In this document: piece by piece, positions 17,155 to 26,441 of the stretch | Layout of the letters: every line of letters starts with the position of its first letter | How positions within the stretch are numbered: position 1 is the stretch's first letter | Source of the DNA: Natronorubrum daqingense | GTDB lineage: Archaea > Halobacteriota > Halobacteria > Halobacteriales > Natrialbaceae | NCBI RefSeq assembly: GCF_001971705.1 | Contig: NZ_CP019327.1 | Location: 62,001-126,000, forward strand | Reading direction: 5' to 3' | Length of the DNA: 64,000 nucleotides | Program-made: the position numbers and the translations under genes | The notes under the pieces: generated by a model | What the model was told of the DNA's origin: nothing | Seen by the model: the letters and a program-made list of their open reading frames with translations, nothing else | The model's database searches: none

Positions 17155-18264
17155 ATGACTTCGGACGTCGACCTCACCGAACGCGAACGGGCGGTCGTCA
17201 ACGCCTTTCAGGGCGGCTTTCCCGTCGCGAAACGGCCCTTCGAACACGCAGCGGCCGCGATGCGCGATCGAGGGATCGACATCGACGCGACGGCGCTGCT
17301 CGAGACGATTCGTGACCTGGACGAGCGCGGCGTGCTCTCCCGATTCGGCCCGCTCGTCAACGCACAAGAGATCGGCGGTGCGGCGACGCTGGTCGCCATG
17401 CACGCCCCCGACGAGCGTTTCGACGAGGTCGTCGAGACCGTCAACGACCACCGCGAGGTCGCACACAACTACGAACGCGAGCATCCGTACCTGAACGTCT
17501 GGTTCGTCGTGAGCGTTGCCAAAGCCCAACAGGTCGATGCGGTCCTCGAGCAGATCGAGGCCGAAACCGGCCAGGAGACGTACAACCTGCCCAAACAACA
17601 GGAGTTTCGCGTCGAAGCCAAATTCTACGTCGACGGACCACTCGGTCCCTCGGACTCGGACTCGAGCGATTCGACCACACCGGGCGTCGACTGCTCGGCC
17701 CCCGGTCCCGACGTGTCGCCCACCGACGCCTCCACGTTGACTCCGGCCGAACGCGACCTCGTGCTCGAGGTGCAGGGCGGACTGCCCCTCACCGAGACCC
17801 CATACGCAGACGTGGCCGACGCGATCGACCAGGACCGCGAGTGGGTACTCGAGACCACGAAACGCTTCGATCGAGAGGGCAAGATTCGACGCATCGGCGT
17901 CGTCCCGAATCACTATGCCCTCGGCTACACGGAAAACGGGATGACCGTCTGGAACGTCCCCGACGAACTCGTCAGCGAGGTCGGCCCCGAAGTCGCCTCG
18001 CTACCGTTCGTCACGCACTGCTACGAACGGCCGCGTCACGAGGGCGTCTGGCCGTACAACTTCTTCGCGATGACCCACGGCCGCAGCGAGGCCGAAAGTG
18101 ACCGGCGCATCGAGCAGGTTCGCGACACGATGGCCGAGTACTGGGACGTCGATGCGGACGACTGGGACTCGTTGTTTTCGACGCAAATATTGAAGAAAAC
18201 GGGTATCCGGCTCGAGGAGCGAGCGGACGCGAACACAACGGGGGGTGACGAACTGCAAACATGA
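17155..18264 (+). CDS. ahbAB: Siroheme decarboxylase, AhbA-AhbB fusion
   Basis: Decarboxylates siroheme to 12,18-didecarboxysiroheme in the archaeal heme pathway. The 369-residue protein contains two AsnC/Lrp-like halves. Residues 1-160 are AhbA-like (ERAVVNAFQGGFPV; FGPLVNAQEIGG; NYEREHPYLNVWFV). Residues ~196-360 are AhbB-like (ERDLVLEVQGGLPL; IRRIGVVPNHYALGY; HCYERPRHEGVWPYNFF). A Ser/Asp/Pro-rich linker (~160-195) joins them; in many archaea they are separate subunits. Such proteins are often misnamed Lrp regulators, but the following genes (precorrin-2 dehydrogenase, GluTR) fix the role. ATG at 17155. Confidence 0.92.
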   Translation: MTSDVDLTERERAVVNAFQGGFPVAKRPFEHAAAAMRDRGIDIDATALLETIRDLDERGVLSRFGPLVNAQEIGGAATLVAMHAPDERFDEVVETVNDHREVAHNYEREHPYLNVWFVVSVAKAQQVDAVLEQIEAETGQETYNLPKQQEFRVEAKFYVDGPLGPSDSDSSDSTTPGVDCSAPGPDVSPTDASTLTPAERDLVLEVQGGLPLTETPYADVADAIDQDREWVLETTKRFDREGKIRRIGVVPNHYALGYTENGMTVWNVPDELVSEVGPEVASLPFVTHCYERPRHEGVWPYNFFAMTHGRSEAESDRRIEQVRDTMAEYWDVDADDWDSLFSTQILKKTGIRLEERADANTTGGDELQT

Positions 18265-18273
18265 TTTGTCCGC

Positions 18274-18330
18274 GAGCGACGGTCAGCGAGAGCAGCGCTC
18301 TCGCCGGACGGATTTTTTGCGCGAGTGGTC
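18274..18330 (+). repeat. Dispersed hairpin repeat, copy A
   Basis: A ~57-nt segment reads GAGCGACGGTCAGCGAGAGC, then a short loop, GCTCTCGCC, GGACGGATTTTTT and GAGTGGTC. A copy in opposite orientation lies at 26442-26496 with most bases conserved. The arms GCGAGAGC/GCTCTCGC form a stem followed by T6, which could act as a terminator or attenuator between ahbAB and the precorrin-2 dehydrogenase gene. Confidence 0.6.
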
Positions 18331-18367
18331 CGCTCCGCGGACCCGAGTGGAAAAAAGGTGGGCACGG

Positions 18368-19024
18368 ATGATTCCACTGCTGCACGATTTCTCGAGTGCT
18401 CGCATTCTCGTCTTCGGCGGCGGTTCGGTCGGCGCGCGAAAGGCTCGCCGGTTCGCTCGAGAGGCAGATGTCGTCGTCGTGAGCCCCGAGTTCGCGGACG
18501 AATCCTTCGGCGGCGCGTCTCGCATTCGGGGCGCACCCGAGCCGGAGGAGATCGACGACTGGCTCGAGCGCGTCGACCCCGCGCTGGTCGTCGCCGCGAC
18601 GAGCGACGAGGCGATCAACGACGCGATCGAACGAGCGACTCGAGCCCGCAGTATCTTGCTCAACCGCGCGGATCGCTCGGGGGAACGCGACGCGGGAAGC
18701 GTCGTCGTGCCCGCAACCGTTCGGGAAGACCCGGTCGTCGTCTCGATCGCGACCGGCGGGACGGCACCCGCCGTGAGCAAACATCTCCGACGCGAACTCG
18801 AGGAGACGCTCGAGGGAGCGGGCGAGATGGCTCGACTCTGTGGCGAACTCAGGGAGGAACTCAAATCCCGGGACGTGTCGCCCGAACGCCGTCGGGAGAT
18901 CGTCACCGACGTCGTCGAACGTCCTGGCGTTTGGACAGCTTTACGTACGGGTGCTCCTAACTGTGGACAAGTGATTGAGGACGTGCTGAGCGAAGAACTG
19001 CCTACCGAGGGTGATCGATCGTGA
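18368..19024 (+). CDS. Precorrin-2 dehydrogenase (SirC/Met8-like)
   Basis: Oxidises precorrin-2 to sirohydrochlorin with NAD+, feeding siroheme and then Ahb heme synthesis. The 218-residue protein has an N-terminal Rossmann motif ILVFGGGSVGARKARRF (13-29), VVAATSDEAINDAIER and LLNRADRSGERDAGSVVVPATV. SIATGGTAPAVSKHLRREL follows, in the normal Met8/CysG-N order. The family has a helical C-terminal domain, here shortened. ATG at 18368 is chosen because the in-frame upstream region overlaps the dispersed repeat. Its stop overlaps the hemA GTG. Confidence 0.93.
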   Translation: MIPLLHDFSSARILVFGGGSVGARKARRFAREADVVVVSPEFADESFGGASRIRGAPEPEEIDDWLERVDPALVVAATSDEAINDAIERATRARSILLNRADRSGERDAGSVVVPATVREDPVVVSIATGGTAPAVSKHLRRELEETLEGAGEMARLCGELREELKSRDVSPERRREIVTDVVERPGVWTALRTGAPNCGQVIEDVLSEELPTEGDRS

Positions 19025-20388
19025 TCCCATCCGGTGTCGTAACCGGTGCACGCGTCACCCACGAGAGCGGGAGTGTCGACGACCTCGCCGCCGCGAGCCC
19101 CGAGAGTCAACGACACGGTGTGACGGACCTGTGCTCCGTCCCAGCGATCGAAGAGGCGTACGTCCTCTCGACGTGTAACCGAGTCGAAGCGTACGTCGTC
19201 GCCAGCGACGCCGCCGTCGGTCGCGTCGCCGTCTCCCAGTTTTTCGACGGTGTCGACGACGACAGCGTGGTCGTCAGCGACCACGACGAGAGCCTTCGAC
19301 ACCTCCTCTCTGTCGCGGCCGGCCTCGAGTCGGTCGTCCTCGGCGAAGACCAGATTCTCGGCCAGGTACGAACGGCCTACGAGGACGCCCAGAGCGCCGG
19401 CGGTATCGGCGAAATGCTCGAGGCTGCCGTCACGAAGGCCATCCACGTCGGCGAACGGGCGCGAACCGAGACCGAAATCAACGAGGGCATCGTCTCACTC
19501 GGCTCTGCAGCGACCACGCTCGCCGCACAGGAACGATCGCTCGAGGGCGTTCGCGCGCTCGTCGTTGGGGCCGGCGAGATGGGGCGACTCGCGGCTCGAA
19601 ACCTCGCAGACGCGGGCGTTTCGGAGGTCGTGGTCGCCAACCGAACGGTCGACCACGCCGAACACCTCGCGAGCGAACTCGAGGCAACGGCCAGTGCGAC
19701 GTCGCTGTCGGCGCTCGAGTCCCTCGCAAGCGACGTCGCCGTCGTCGTTACGGCTACCGGGAGCGCCGAGCCGGTTCTCGAGGAGACGCACTTCGAATCC
19801 GGCGGCTCCGCCGAGAGCGCGGGCAGCCGTTCGACTGCCGGGGACGATTCGACGCGAGTCGTCGTCGACCTCGGCCAACCTCGAGACGTCGCGCCGGCAG
19901 CCGACGATCTCCCGTCGGTGACCGTCTACGATCTGGACGACCTCGAGTCGATCACCGCCGAGACCCGCGAACAACGCGCCGACGCGGCTCTCGAGGTCGA
20001 GTCGATGGTCGATGCCGAATTCGAGTTGCTCTGTGAGCAGTACAAACGCGCTCGCGCGGACGAGGTCATCGCCGCGATGTACGAATCCGCCGAGCGAATG
20101 AAACAGCGTGAACTCGAGACGGCGCTCTCGCGACTCGAGGGCGAGGAATTTTCGCCCGCTCAGCGAGAAATCGTCGAGTCGATGGCCGACGCATTAGTCA
20201 ATCAACTGCTCGCGCCGCCGACCAAGAGCCTCCGCGAAGCCGCTGCAGAAGACGACTGGAGCACGATCAACACCGCACTCCAGTTGTTCGATCCGGAGTT
20301 CGGCGGCGACGACGGCCCGATCGCGCCACCGTTGCCGACCGAGACAGTCGCGACCGAATCCGGACTCGAGGCGACGGACGACGATTAG
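19021..20388 (+). CDS. hemA: Glutamyl-tRNA reductase
   Basis: Reduces glutamyl-tRNA(Glu) to glutamate-1-semialdehyde with NADPH, the committed step of C5 tetrapyrrole synthesis. Of 455 residues, the catalytic Cys52 lies in VLSTCNRVEAY. A GEDQILGQVRTAYEDA segment precedes the Rossmann motif VVGAGEMGRLAARNL (~181-195), and a helical dimerisation domain follows. The tail (~425-455) is acidic and disordered. GTG start at 19021 overlaps the preceding stop (GTGA), so translation is coupled. Confidence 0.96.
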   Translation: MIPSGVVTGARVTHESGSVDDLAAASPESQRHGVTDLCSVPAIEEAYVLSTCNRVEAYVVASDAAVGRVAVSQFFDGVDDDSVVVSDHDESLRHLLSVAAGLESVVLGEDQILGQVRTAYEDAQSAGGIGEMLEAAVTKAIHVGERARTETEINEGIVSLGSAATTLAAQERSLEGVRALVVGAGEMGRLAARNLADAGVSEVVVANRTVDHAEHLASELEATASATSLSALESLASDVAVVVTATGSAEPVLEETHFESGGSAESAGSRSTAGDDSTRVVVDLGQPRDVAPAADDLPSVTVYDLDDLESITAETREQRADAALEVESMVDAEFELLCEQYKRARADEVIAAMYESAERMKQRELETALSRLEGEEFSPAQREIVESMADALVNQLLAPPTKSLREAAAEDDWSTINTALQLFDPEFGGDDGPIAPPLPTETVATESGLEATDDD

Positions 20389-20459
20389 CGCGGAACGGAC
20401 TCGACACGGTGTGTGAACGATTGCGACGTAGTGAGGGGAATTTCCGAGAGAGTAGCCGT

Positions 20460-20516
20460 TTTTCGAGCGATCAGCCGGCTTTCGAGTGACCAGTCGGTTT
20501 TCGAGCGACCAGCACT
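20460..20516. repeat. Three tandem 19-bp repeats
   Basis: Units at 20460-20478, 20479-20497 and 20498-20516 follow TTTTCGAGYGAYCAGYCGG with few differences. They lie 72 nt after hemA and 7 nt before the convergent small gene. Each unit carries a short T run, so transcription termination is possible. Confidence 0.7.
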
Positions 20517-20522
20517 CGAGCG

Positions 20523-20702
20523 TTAGTGCCAGAGCTTCGTCGCGTCGACGACCTCGAGATCGTCGTCGGCGTCGACTTCCCAGATCCGGAGGACGAGGTG
20601 TGCCTTACAGTAGTATTCGGTGGTCTCGATCCCGGTGCGCTCGTTTCTGAGCACGAGCTGGCAGGTGTCGGTATCTAAACACGTTCCAGACCGGTCACAC
20701 AT
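20523..20702 (-). CDS. Small Cys-containing haloarchaeal protein
   Basis: A 59-residue protein from ATG at 20702, MCDRSGTCLDTDTCQLVLRN, with Cys at 2, 8, 14 and 32 and a YYCKAHLVLRIW segment, which suggests metal binding. The frame stays open to a start at 20786, but that extension would run into the promoter of the divergent pterin dehydratase and is Arg-rich. No family is recognised with certainty. Confidence 0.55.
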   Translation of the reverse strand: MCDRSGTCLDTDTCQLVLRNERTGIETTEYYCKAHLVLRIWEVDADDDLEVVDATKLWH

Positions 20703-20822
20703 ACGAACATCTCTCCATAGCCGTCTCGATGGTAAGTCCCTGTCGGTGAACACGATTCGCGCGAGTCGAGCGCGATCCGTCGACACGCAATCATTATTTG
20801 GATGGATTCCGTTCGAGTGCGT

Positions 20823-21104
20823 ATGGCCGACCTGCTTTCCGACGACGAAATCGAGGCGCAGCTACCCGACGAGTGGACGCGCGATGGCGACGAAATCGTT
20901 CGGACGTACGAGTTCGACGACTACCTCCGCGGCGTCAACTTCGCCCAGATGGTCGGCGAAATCGCCGAAGCGCAGTTTCACCACCCCGAGACCATCATCC
21001 GCTACGAGGAGGTCGAAATCCGACTGACCTCCCACGAGGAAGGGGGCATTACCGACGAGGATATCGACATGGCCGAACTCATCGAATCCGAGCGAAACGC
21101 CTGA
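20823..21104 (+). CDS. Pterin-4a-carbinolamine dehydratase
   Basis: Dehydrates 4a-hydroxytetrahydropterin; members may also act in molybdopterin metabolism. The 93-residue protein has the family core: W..DGDEIVRTYEFDDYLRGVNF, then AEAQFHHPETIIRYEEVEIRLTSHEEGGITDEDIDMA, where HHP near residue 54 forms the active site. Length matches. ATG at 20823; an upstream in-frame ATG at 20802 adds only MDSVRVR. The LWR-salt gene follows 4 nt later, probably co-transcribed. Confidence 0.93.
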   Translation: MADLLSDDEIEAQLPDEWTRDGDEIVRTYEFDDYLRGVNFAQMVGEIAEAQFHHPETIIRYEEVEIRLTSHEEGGITDEDIDMAELIESERNA

Positions 21105-21108
21105 GGCG

Positions 21109-21486
21109 ATGGAGGCCCAGTACGTCTTTCGCGCCCGACTCCACCTCGAGTCCGAGCGCCCCGACGTCCATCTCGAGCCGTCGACCGCCGAACCGACGGT
21201 GACCGTCTTCTTCGACGCCGCCGAGCCGGGCACCGACGGCTGGAAATTCTTCCGAGAGACGCTGTGGCGCGGCGAGGTGAACGACGAGGCGTACGGGTGT
21301 ACCCTCATCGAGGAGTGGCTCGACGAACCCGTCGAATCCGTCTCGTTTCGGGAACTGCAGGTCGACGAGGCGTACTTCGAGGCGCTCAAAGACGAAATTG
21401 CGGCCGATCTCGAGGCGTTCAACGCCGACGACGTCTCCGCCGTTCTCTCGAAGTACCTCGGCTCGAGCATTCGCGTCCTCGAGTAA
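21109..21486 (+). CDS. LWR-salt protein
   Basis: A 125-residue acidic haloarchaeal protein with FFRETLWRGEVNDEAYGCTLIEEWL, matching the family named for the Leu-Trp-Arg motif. The C-terminal helix (EAYFEALKDEIAADLEAFNADDVS) ends SIRVLE. The function is unknown; it is found in halophilic archaea. It begins 4 nt after the pterin dehydratase stop. Confidence 0.85.
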   Translation: MEAQYVFRARLHLESERPDVHLEPSTAEPTVTVFFDAAEPGTDGWKFFRETLWRGEVNDEAYGCTLIEEWLDEPVESVSFRELQVDEAYFEALKDEIAADLEAFNADDVSAVLSKYLGSSIRVLE

Positions 21487-21595
21487 CACGCTGGTCGTGG
21501 ACGCTGGCTACGGCTCGTTTGTCTCCTCGAGTAATCGGTCGGTCGTGGCTCTTGCAGGCAGTATCTGCTTTTTCCCCGACGGTGAACCACCGATC

Positions 21596-21952
21596 ATGTG
21601 TGCATCGTTGGCGGACGAGGACGTCGGCAAACTCGTCGAACGGGCCGACGGCCGGGTGATCGGAACCGTCGACTCGCTCGAGGGTGGGACGATTCGCGTC
21701 GAACCGGAGCCCGACGCGCTCGACACTATCAAGGCCCGATTCGGGTGGGGTGACCTCGGCGAACCGTTCACGCTCGAGGAGAGCGACGTTCGAGAGACCT
21801 CCGACACCCGCGTTCACCTCGAAGAGGGGTTTCGGCCGAGCGACCGCGATCGAACCGGTGAGACGGCGGACGACGCGTCGGACGGTGAGGTGCGAACCAC
21901 TGATCAGTCGACTCCTGGCCCCGAAGAGCCTCGGAATCGCTCGGATCCCTGA
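21596..21952 (+). CDS. PRC-barrel-like small protein, paralogue 1
   Basis: A 118-residue protein beginning MCASLADEDVGKLVERADGRVIGTVDSLEGG, with short beta-strand-rich repeats like a PRC-barrel fold, then GWGDLGEPFTLEESDV and an acidic tail. The next gene is a paralogue with the same DVGK[LP]VE start and a GWD/GWG motif at the same position. Role unknown. Confidence 0.7.
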   Translation: MCASLADEDVGKLVERADGRVIGTVDSLEGGTIRVEPEPDALDTIKARFGWGDLGEPFTLEESDVRETSDTRVHLEEGFRPSDRDRTGETADDASDGEVRTTDQSTPGPEEPRNRSDP

Positions 21953-22022
21953 GGTGTCCACTCGAGTCGACTTGCCGCTTGCAGGCACCACCGGCTTGCC
22001 CGGCGTCCGAGTAGTCTTCGCT

Positions 22023-22331
22023 ATGAGCGCTCGTCTTACGCCGAACGACGTCGGGAAACCCGTCGAAAACGCCGCGGGAGAACGCGTCGCCGTCGTCACC
22101 TCGGTCGACCGCGATATCGCGTACGTCAGGCCGGCTACCGATTCGCTCGAGTCGATCACCTCGTCGATCGGGTGGGACGGCATCGTCGAGCAAAGCATCG
22201 GCCTGCACAGCGACGCCGTCCGCGAGGTTACCACCGAGACCATCCGACTCGAGGGTGAGTTGCCGTCGACCGACGATACCGTTACTCCCGCACTCGACAG
22301 CGGGGGCGGGGGCTCGCCCGACGAAGCGTAA
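22023..22331 (+). CDS. PRC-barrel-like small protein, paralogue 2
   Basis: A 102-residue paralogue of the preceding gene: MSARLTPNDVGKPVENAAGERVAVVTSVD, YVRPATDSLESITSSIGWDG, then an acidic Ser/Gly tail. The pair probably arose by tandem duplication, with 70 nt between them. No enzyme motif is seen. Confidence 0.7.
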   Translation: MSARLTPNDVGKPVENAAGERVAVVTSVDRDIAYVRPATDSLESITSSIGWDGIVEQSIGLHSDAVREVTTETIRLEGELPSTDDTVTPALDSGGGGSPDEA

Positions 22332-22476
22332 CGGCGTAGTGACTGCCACGGTACGGACGACACGGACGAGCGCGCCTCCTTAGTGGGCGACGTACACGGT
22401 CGCCCTCCACCCCTCGGCCGATCCGTGTTGCGTGTTCCGGCCCGGAAACTACACCGTTGGTCGTGATTGGAGGGGT

Positions 22477-23274
22477 ATGTCACGACGAGAGGCCGACAGT
22501 GGACGCAGCGCTATCGACGACGCCGGCTCGGACGAGCACCAGTCGATCGTCTTCGTTCACGGCGCGATGTTCACGCGAAAACTCTGGCTCCCGCAGGTGC
22601 GCGGACTTGCGGACGACTATCACACGGTCGCGTTCGATCTCCCCGGTCACGGCGACCGCGCAAACGAACCGTTTCGAATGAACCCGGCAATCGCCGTTCT
22701 CGAGCACGTGATCGAGACGGAAACGGACGGCAGCGCGGTGTTGGTCGGGCTCTCGCTCGGCGGGTACGTCGTGACGGAGTACGCCTACCGCTACCCCGAC
22801 GACGTCGACGGACTGGTGCTGACCGGTTCGAGCGCGAACCCCGTCGGCGGGATGGAGACGCTCACTCGAGGGGCCGGGGCGCTGGCTCGCCTCGCGACGA
22901 AACCGGACATTGGAGAGCGGACGGTCCGGCGATTGGGCGAGCGGTGGGTTCGAAATCGGGACCTCCCAGCGGACGTCGAGGCGGCGATCATCGAGGCGGG
23001 AATCTATCCGAGACAGTTCGGCAACGCCGGTCCGGAAATCGCCGGCGAGGACTTCCGCGCGAAACTCTCGACGTACCCCGGCCCGACGATGGTGCTAAAC
23101 GGCGAGCACGACAAAATCATGCGACGAGGAGAACGAGCGCACGCCGGCGCGGCCCAGGACGCCCGCCTCGAGGTGCTCGCGGGCGTCGGTCACATCTGCA
23201 ATCTCCACCGCCCGGCGACGTACGCGGATCGCGTTCGACGATTCCTGCGCCAGCGCGTCGTCACGACGCAGTAA
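22477..23274 (+). CDS. Alpha/beta hydrolase
   Basis: A 265-residue hydrolase with a complete catalytic triad: Ser93 in GLSLGGY, Asp212 in NGEHDK and His239 in GVGHIC. The oxyanion region HGAMF lies at 28-32. The fold order (VHGAMF, then FDLPGHGDR) suits esterases and lactonases; the substrate cannot be inferred. ATG at 22477. The following YihY gene is convergent, 63 nt away. Confidence 0.9.
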   Translation: MSRREADSGRSAIDDAGSDEHQSIVFVHGAMFTRKLWLPQVRGLADDYHTVAFDLPGHGDRANEPFRMNPAIAVLEHVIETETDGSAVLVGLSLGGYVVTEYAYRYPDDVDGLVLTGSSANPVGGMETLTRGAGALARLATKPDIGERTVRRLGERWVRNRDLPADVEAAIIEAGIYPRQFGNAGPEIAGEDFRAKLSTYPGPTMVLNGEHDKIMRRGERAHAGAAQDARLEVLAGVGHICNLHRPATYADRVRRFLRQRVVTTQ

Positions 23275-23337
23275 GGGCTCGGTGGGTGTCTCGAGTCGGG
23301 CGAGCGGTGGGTAACAGTCGGGCGGAGTGGGTACGAC

Positions 23338-24654
23338 TCAGGAGCGTCGATCGCCGATCGCATCGCGGAGGCGACCGGGGAGTCCGAGGATGGAGATCCC
23401 GAAGCCGAACAGGACCATCAGCGCGTAGACGCCGAGCGTCGAGGTCCAGACGACGAACATCGCGAGGACGGCCCAGCCGCCGGAGAGGAAGTAAAACGCC
23501 GCGATGGACATCGCCGTGCCGTACAACAAGACGAGGTACGGTCCCCAGTCGTGGGCGTGGCCGCGACGGAGTTTTCGCCGAACGTAGCGCTTGAGATCGC
23601 CCTCGAGCGAGTCCTTTTCGACGGTCCGCCGTTCGACGTTGTCCTCGAACGAGTCGACTCGGTCGCGAAGCCGTTCGATCTCCTCTCGAAGGGCTTCGGG
23701 ATCGTCGGATCGATCTCGAGTCCGAGCGCGCTGTCGGGGGCTCGAGTCGGTTTCTGACGGCTGCGTGGCCGTGGCTGCCTCCTCCTCCGTCGTCCCCTCG
23801 TCGGCACCCGTGGCGTCGTCGGTCATCGCTTCTATGGAAACCTGTCGTCGGCCGGGACTTTGTAGCTGCCGATCCGCTTCACGGTCGGCGAGGACCGCGT
23901 TGAGCACCGCACCGAAGACGAGGATGATCGCCCCGACGTACAGCCAGATGAGCACGAGGAAGACGACGCCGATCGCGCCGTAGAGTGCGTATCCGCCGGT
24001 CAACTCGGTGTACACGGAGAACGTCCGACTCAGGGCGAACCAGCCGACTGCAGCGACGACCGTTCCCGGCAGCGCCTCCCACAGGCTGACGTTCGAGTCC
24101 GGGAAGATGACGTACAGCGGTAAGAACGTGACGACCAGTCCGAGGACGATGAACAGGGGACCGACGACGCTCGTCCCGAAAACGGGGAGCACGCGAAAGA
24201 GGTACTCGAGTCCGCCGACGATCGTCAGTCCGAACGCGATCGCGATGAAGACGATCATCGCGTCCCAGGCGGTGTCGACGAACGACTTCGACGCGGCGGT
24301 GCCGTAAATCTGTGAAAACGCTCGATCGAGGCCACGCAGGACGCGACTGGCTCCCCACAACAGTCCGAGCGCGCCGAGGACGGTAGCACTCTGGCGGTTC
24401 GTTTCGTCGAGCACCGTCTCCGCGAGGAGTTCCTGCGCCGACGGCGTGAGGATGTCGCTCGCCGCGGCCGTCAGCTGGGACGCGAGCGCTTCACCGCCGA
24501 TCGACGCGGCGATTCCCAACCCGAGCAACAACATCGGCACGAGCGAGATGAAGCCGTAGAAGGCGACGGCGGCCGCGAGCAGCGTCAGCTGTTGGTGACG
24601 AGCGACGCTGATTAGTTCGCGTGCGACTTCGAGGAGTTGGTTGCGATCGAGCAC
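23338..24654 (-). CDS. YihY/BrkB-family membrane protein
   Basis: A 438-residue protein starting with a GTG at 24654 (MLDRNQLLEVARELISV). Six helices (AAAVAFYGFISLVPMLLLG; GLLWGASRVLRGLDRAFSQIYG; FVTFLPLYVIFPDSNV and others) are typical of YihY/UPF0761. The N-terminal part of BrkB-like proteins ends near residue 275. A long hydrophilic coiled-coil/disordered stretch (280-360) follows, then two more helices, an extension not present in bacterial YihY. Transport or export function is unproven. Confidence 0.88.
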   Translation of the reverse strand: MLDRNQLLEVARELISVARHQQLTLLAAAVAFYGFISLVPMLLLGLGIAASIGGEALASQLTAAASDILTPSAQELLAETVLDETNRQSATVLGALGLLWGASRVLRGLDRAFSQIYGTAASKSFVDTAWDAMIVFIAIAFGLTIVGGLEYLFRVLPVFGTSVVGPLFIVLGLVVTFLPLYVIFPDSNVSLWEALPGTVVAAVGWFALSRTFSVYTELTGGYALYGAIGVVFLVLIWLYVGAIILVFGAVLNAVLADREADRQLQSPGRRQVSIEAMTDDATGADEGTTEEEAATATQPSETDSSPRQRARTRDRSDDPEALREEIERLRDRVDSFEDNVERRTVEKDSLEGDLKRYVRRKLRRGHAHDWGPYLVLLYGTAMSIAAFYFLSGGWAVLAMFVVWTSTLGVYALMVLFGFGISILGLPGRLRDAIGDRRS

Positions 24655-24758
24655 TACTGACCCCCTACGAGGGCCAGCGACGTATGTCGTTCTGTGGCAT
24701 ACTCTGGGGCGAACCGGCGTCGGCTCGCACGATCGGCCACTGACCACTGTGAACGAAC

Positions 24759-25877
24759 TTACTCGAGCGAGTCGCTCGTCGCGTCGAACATTTCGCCGAC
24801 GCTCGCGTCCGTCTTGAACGTCGTTCCACCGTAGTGTGCCGGTGAGGCTTCGTACCCCGACTCTCGGAGATCCGCGAGGAAGTCGTCCATCGCGTTCGCG
24901 GGCAGCCCCCAGTTCTTGCACAGTTTGTGCTGATCGTAGTGAGTCGGCTCGTCGAGTTCCGTCTCGAGCGTCGTACAGAGTTCACGTCCCTTCTCTGCAG
25001 TGGCGAACGAGTCCGGAATCCGCTCGCGAACGTCGGCGACGAACTCGCGGTCGCGATACGGGCCGAGCCAGATCGGCCCGGCGACGAGGAGCCGTTTGCC
25101 CCCGCAGTTCGGACAGGTTTCGAGCGGGTCCGCGATCAGGCCGTGTTCGGCCTCCCTGTAGAGACAGTCCTCGCAACTCGAGACGTATCCCAGGTGCTCG
25201 AGTGCGGCGTCGGCTGCAGTCGGCTTGCGATCTAGCTCGAGGTAAGTCCGCACGTAGTGACTGGTCGCGTGGGTGAGGATTGGCTCGACGCCGACGTCGA
25301 AGCGGGCGGCGCTGCGAGCGAGCGCGGAGAGGAGGATCCGGACGCCCATCTCGGGGTGGTAGTCCGTGTTCTGGGGGACGGCGCTGTACGAACGCACGCC
25401 GCTGTTGAAGTGTGCGCCACACAGCGGCGCGGTGTCGGTGGCGGTCACGCAGACCAGGTCCCGACACCGAGAAAAGGCGGCGTCGGCGAAGGGCATCGGC
25501 GTCCCGTAGGGATCGAGGTCGATCACGTCGAACATCGACTCGTGCATGAGGGCGGTGACGTTTCGGTGTTCGACGCGGGCGTCCTCGAGTCCGTTTCGCT
25601 CGAGGTTGGCTCGAGCGAGGTCGACGGCGTCGGGTTCGACGTCACAGCAGGTCACGTCCCAGCCGTCGGCGGCCGCGCGAACCCCGCGAATGCCACTCGC
25701 CGCCATCGCGTCGAGGTACGATTCGGCTCGGTCCTCGTGCTCGCGAAAGGCGCGCAACGTCGCGATCGTTAGATCTCGGTTCAACTCCTGTCGGGGGTTG
25801 TAGAACACCGACTCCTCGACGCCTTCGGTCTGTTCGCCGGGGACCTCGAGTTCGACCCCACCCTCGGTGACGCGCAT
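24759..25877 (-). CDS. trm1: tRNA (guanine26-N2)-dimethyltransferase Trm1
   Basis: Uses S-adenosylmethionine to dimethylate G26 in tRNA. The 372-residue protein has the SAM motif [15 protein letters not shown] near 58, the catalytic [12 protein letters not shown] and a zinc-knuckle region (CEDC and CPNCGG) about 240-270. The C-terminal specificity domain ([17 protein letters not shown]) is complete. Archaeal length. ATG at 25877. Confidence 0.96.
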   Translation of the reverse strand: MRVTEGGVELEVPGEQTEGVEESVFYNPRQELNRDLTIATLRAFREHEDRAESYLDAMAASGIRGVRAAADGWDVTCCDVEPDAVDLARANLERNGLEDARVEHRNVTALMHESMFDVIDLDPYGTPMPFADAAFSRCRDLVCVTATDTAPLCGAHFNSGVRSYSAVPQNTDYHPEMGVRILLSALARSAARFDVGVEPILTHATSHYVRTYLELDRKPTAADAALEHLGYVSSCEDCLYREAEHGLIADPLETCPNCGGKRLLVAGPIWLGPYRDREFVADVRERIPDSFATAEKGRELCTTLETELDEPTHYDQHKLCKNWGLPANAMDDFLADLRESGYEASPAHYGGTTFKTDASVGEMFDATSDSLE

Positions 25878-25960
25878 ACACTCTCTCGAGGGTAGCGGGC
25901 GAAAAACGGTGTGGTCTCGCTCGACATCGACGTGCCGGCGTCGACGTATCGGCGTCGACG

Positions 25961-26362
25961 ATGGACAACCGAACCGATTTTACAGTTGCGAACACAGTTC
26001 CGGTCGTGCCGGAGGCTAACCCAGTCGAGCAGTGGCAGGCCGCCCTCGAGGAAGCGGGCGAACTCACGCCGGAACTCGTCGAGCAGATCACCGGCGTGCA
26101 CGGAGACCGGGGGGTCCGTGCGATCGAAGCCGTCGGCGAGGGGCGGGTGAAGGCCTACCAGGACTTTACGATCGTCGTCGGCTACGAAGACGAGTACATC
26201 GTCGAAGCCGAGGGCTGTACTTGCAAAGATAGCGAGTACAATTTAGACGACGACGATCCGACCGAACAGTGTTGGCACGTTCTCGCCGTCGCGATCGCTC
26301 GCCGGGTTGGCCACGTCGATTACCACGATATGTGGTACTCGGAGGTTCGAGAACTGTTGTAA
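25961..26362 (+). CDS. SWIM zinc-finger protein
   Basis: A 133-residue protein with a C-terminal SWIM motif: CTCKDSEYN, then [15 protein letters not shown] (CxC..CxH). N-terminal residues 25-60 read like a helical nucleic-acid-associated region. SWIM fingers bind DNA or proteins, for example in Shu/RAD51-accessory complexes and transposases. This small haloarchaeal form is of unknown role. Confidence 0.85.
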   Translation: MDNRTDFTVANTVPVVPEANPVEQWQAALEEAGELTPELVEQITGVHGDRGVRAIEAVGEGRVKAYQDFTIVVGYEDEYIVEAEGCTCKDSEYNLDDDDPTEQCWHVLAVAIARRVGHVDYHDMWYSEVRELL

Positions 26363-26404
26363 CGGTGCGTTGCGGTCATTATCGGTGCAGATTTCGCACA
26401 CCCA

Positions 26405-26413
26405 CCTTTTTTC
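26405..26413 (+). terminator. T-rich terminator after SWIM gene
   Basis: CCTTTTTTC lies about 45 nt after the SWIM stop. Archaeal transcription commonly ends at such U-rich stretches; no hairpin is required. Confidence 0.4.
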
Positions 26414-26441
26414 TTCGGATCCTCCTTCGCTTCGCTCAGTC

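Noticed and set aside
17155-18264. Tandem Lrp/AsnC regulator
   Set aside because: Motifs and the heme operon context match AhbA and AhbB rather than DNA-binding Lrp.
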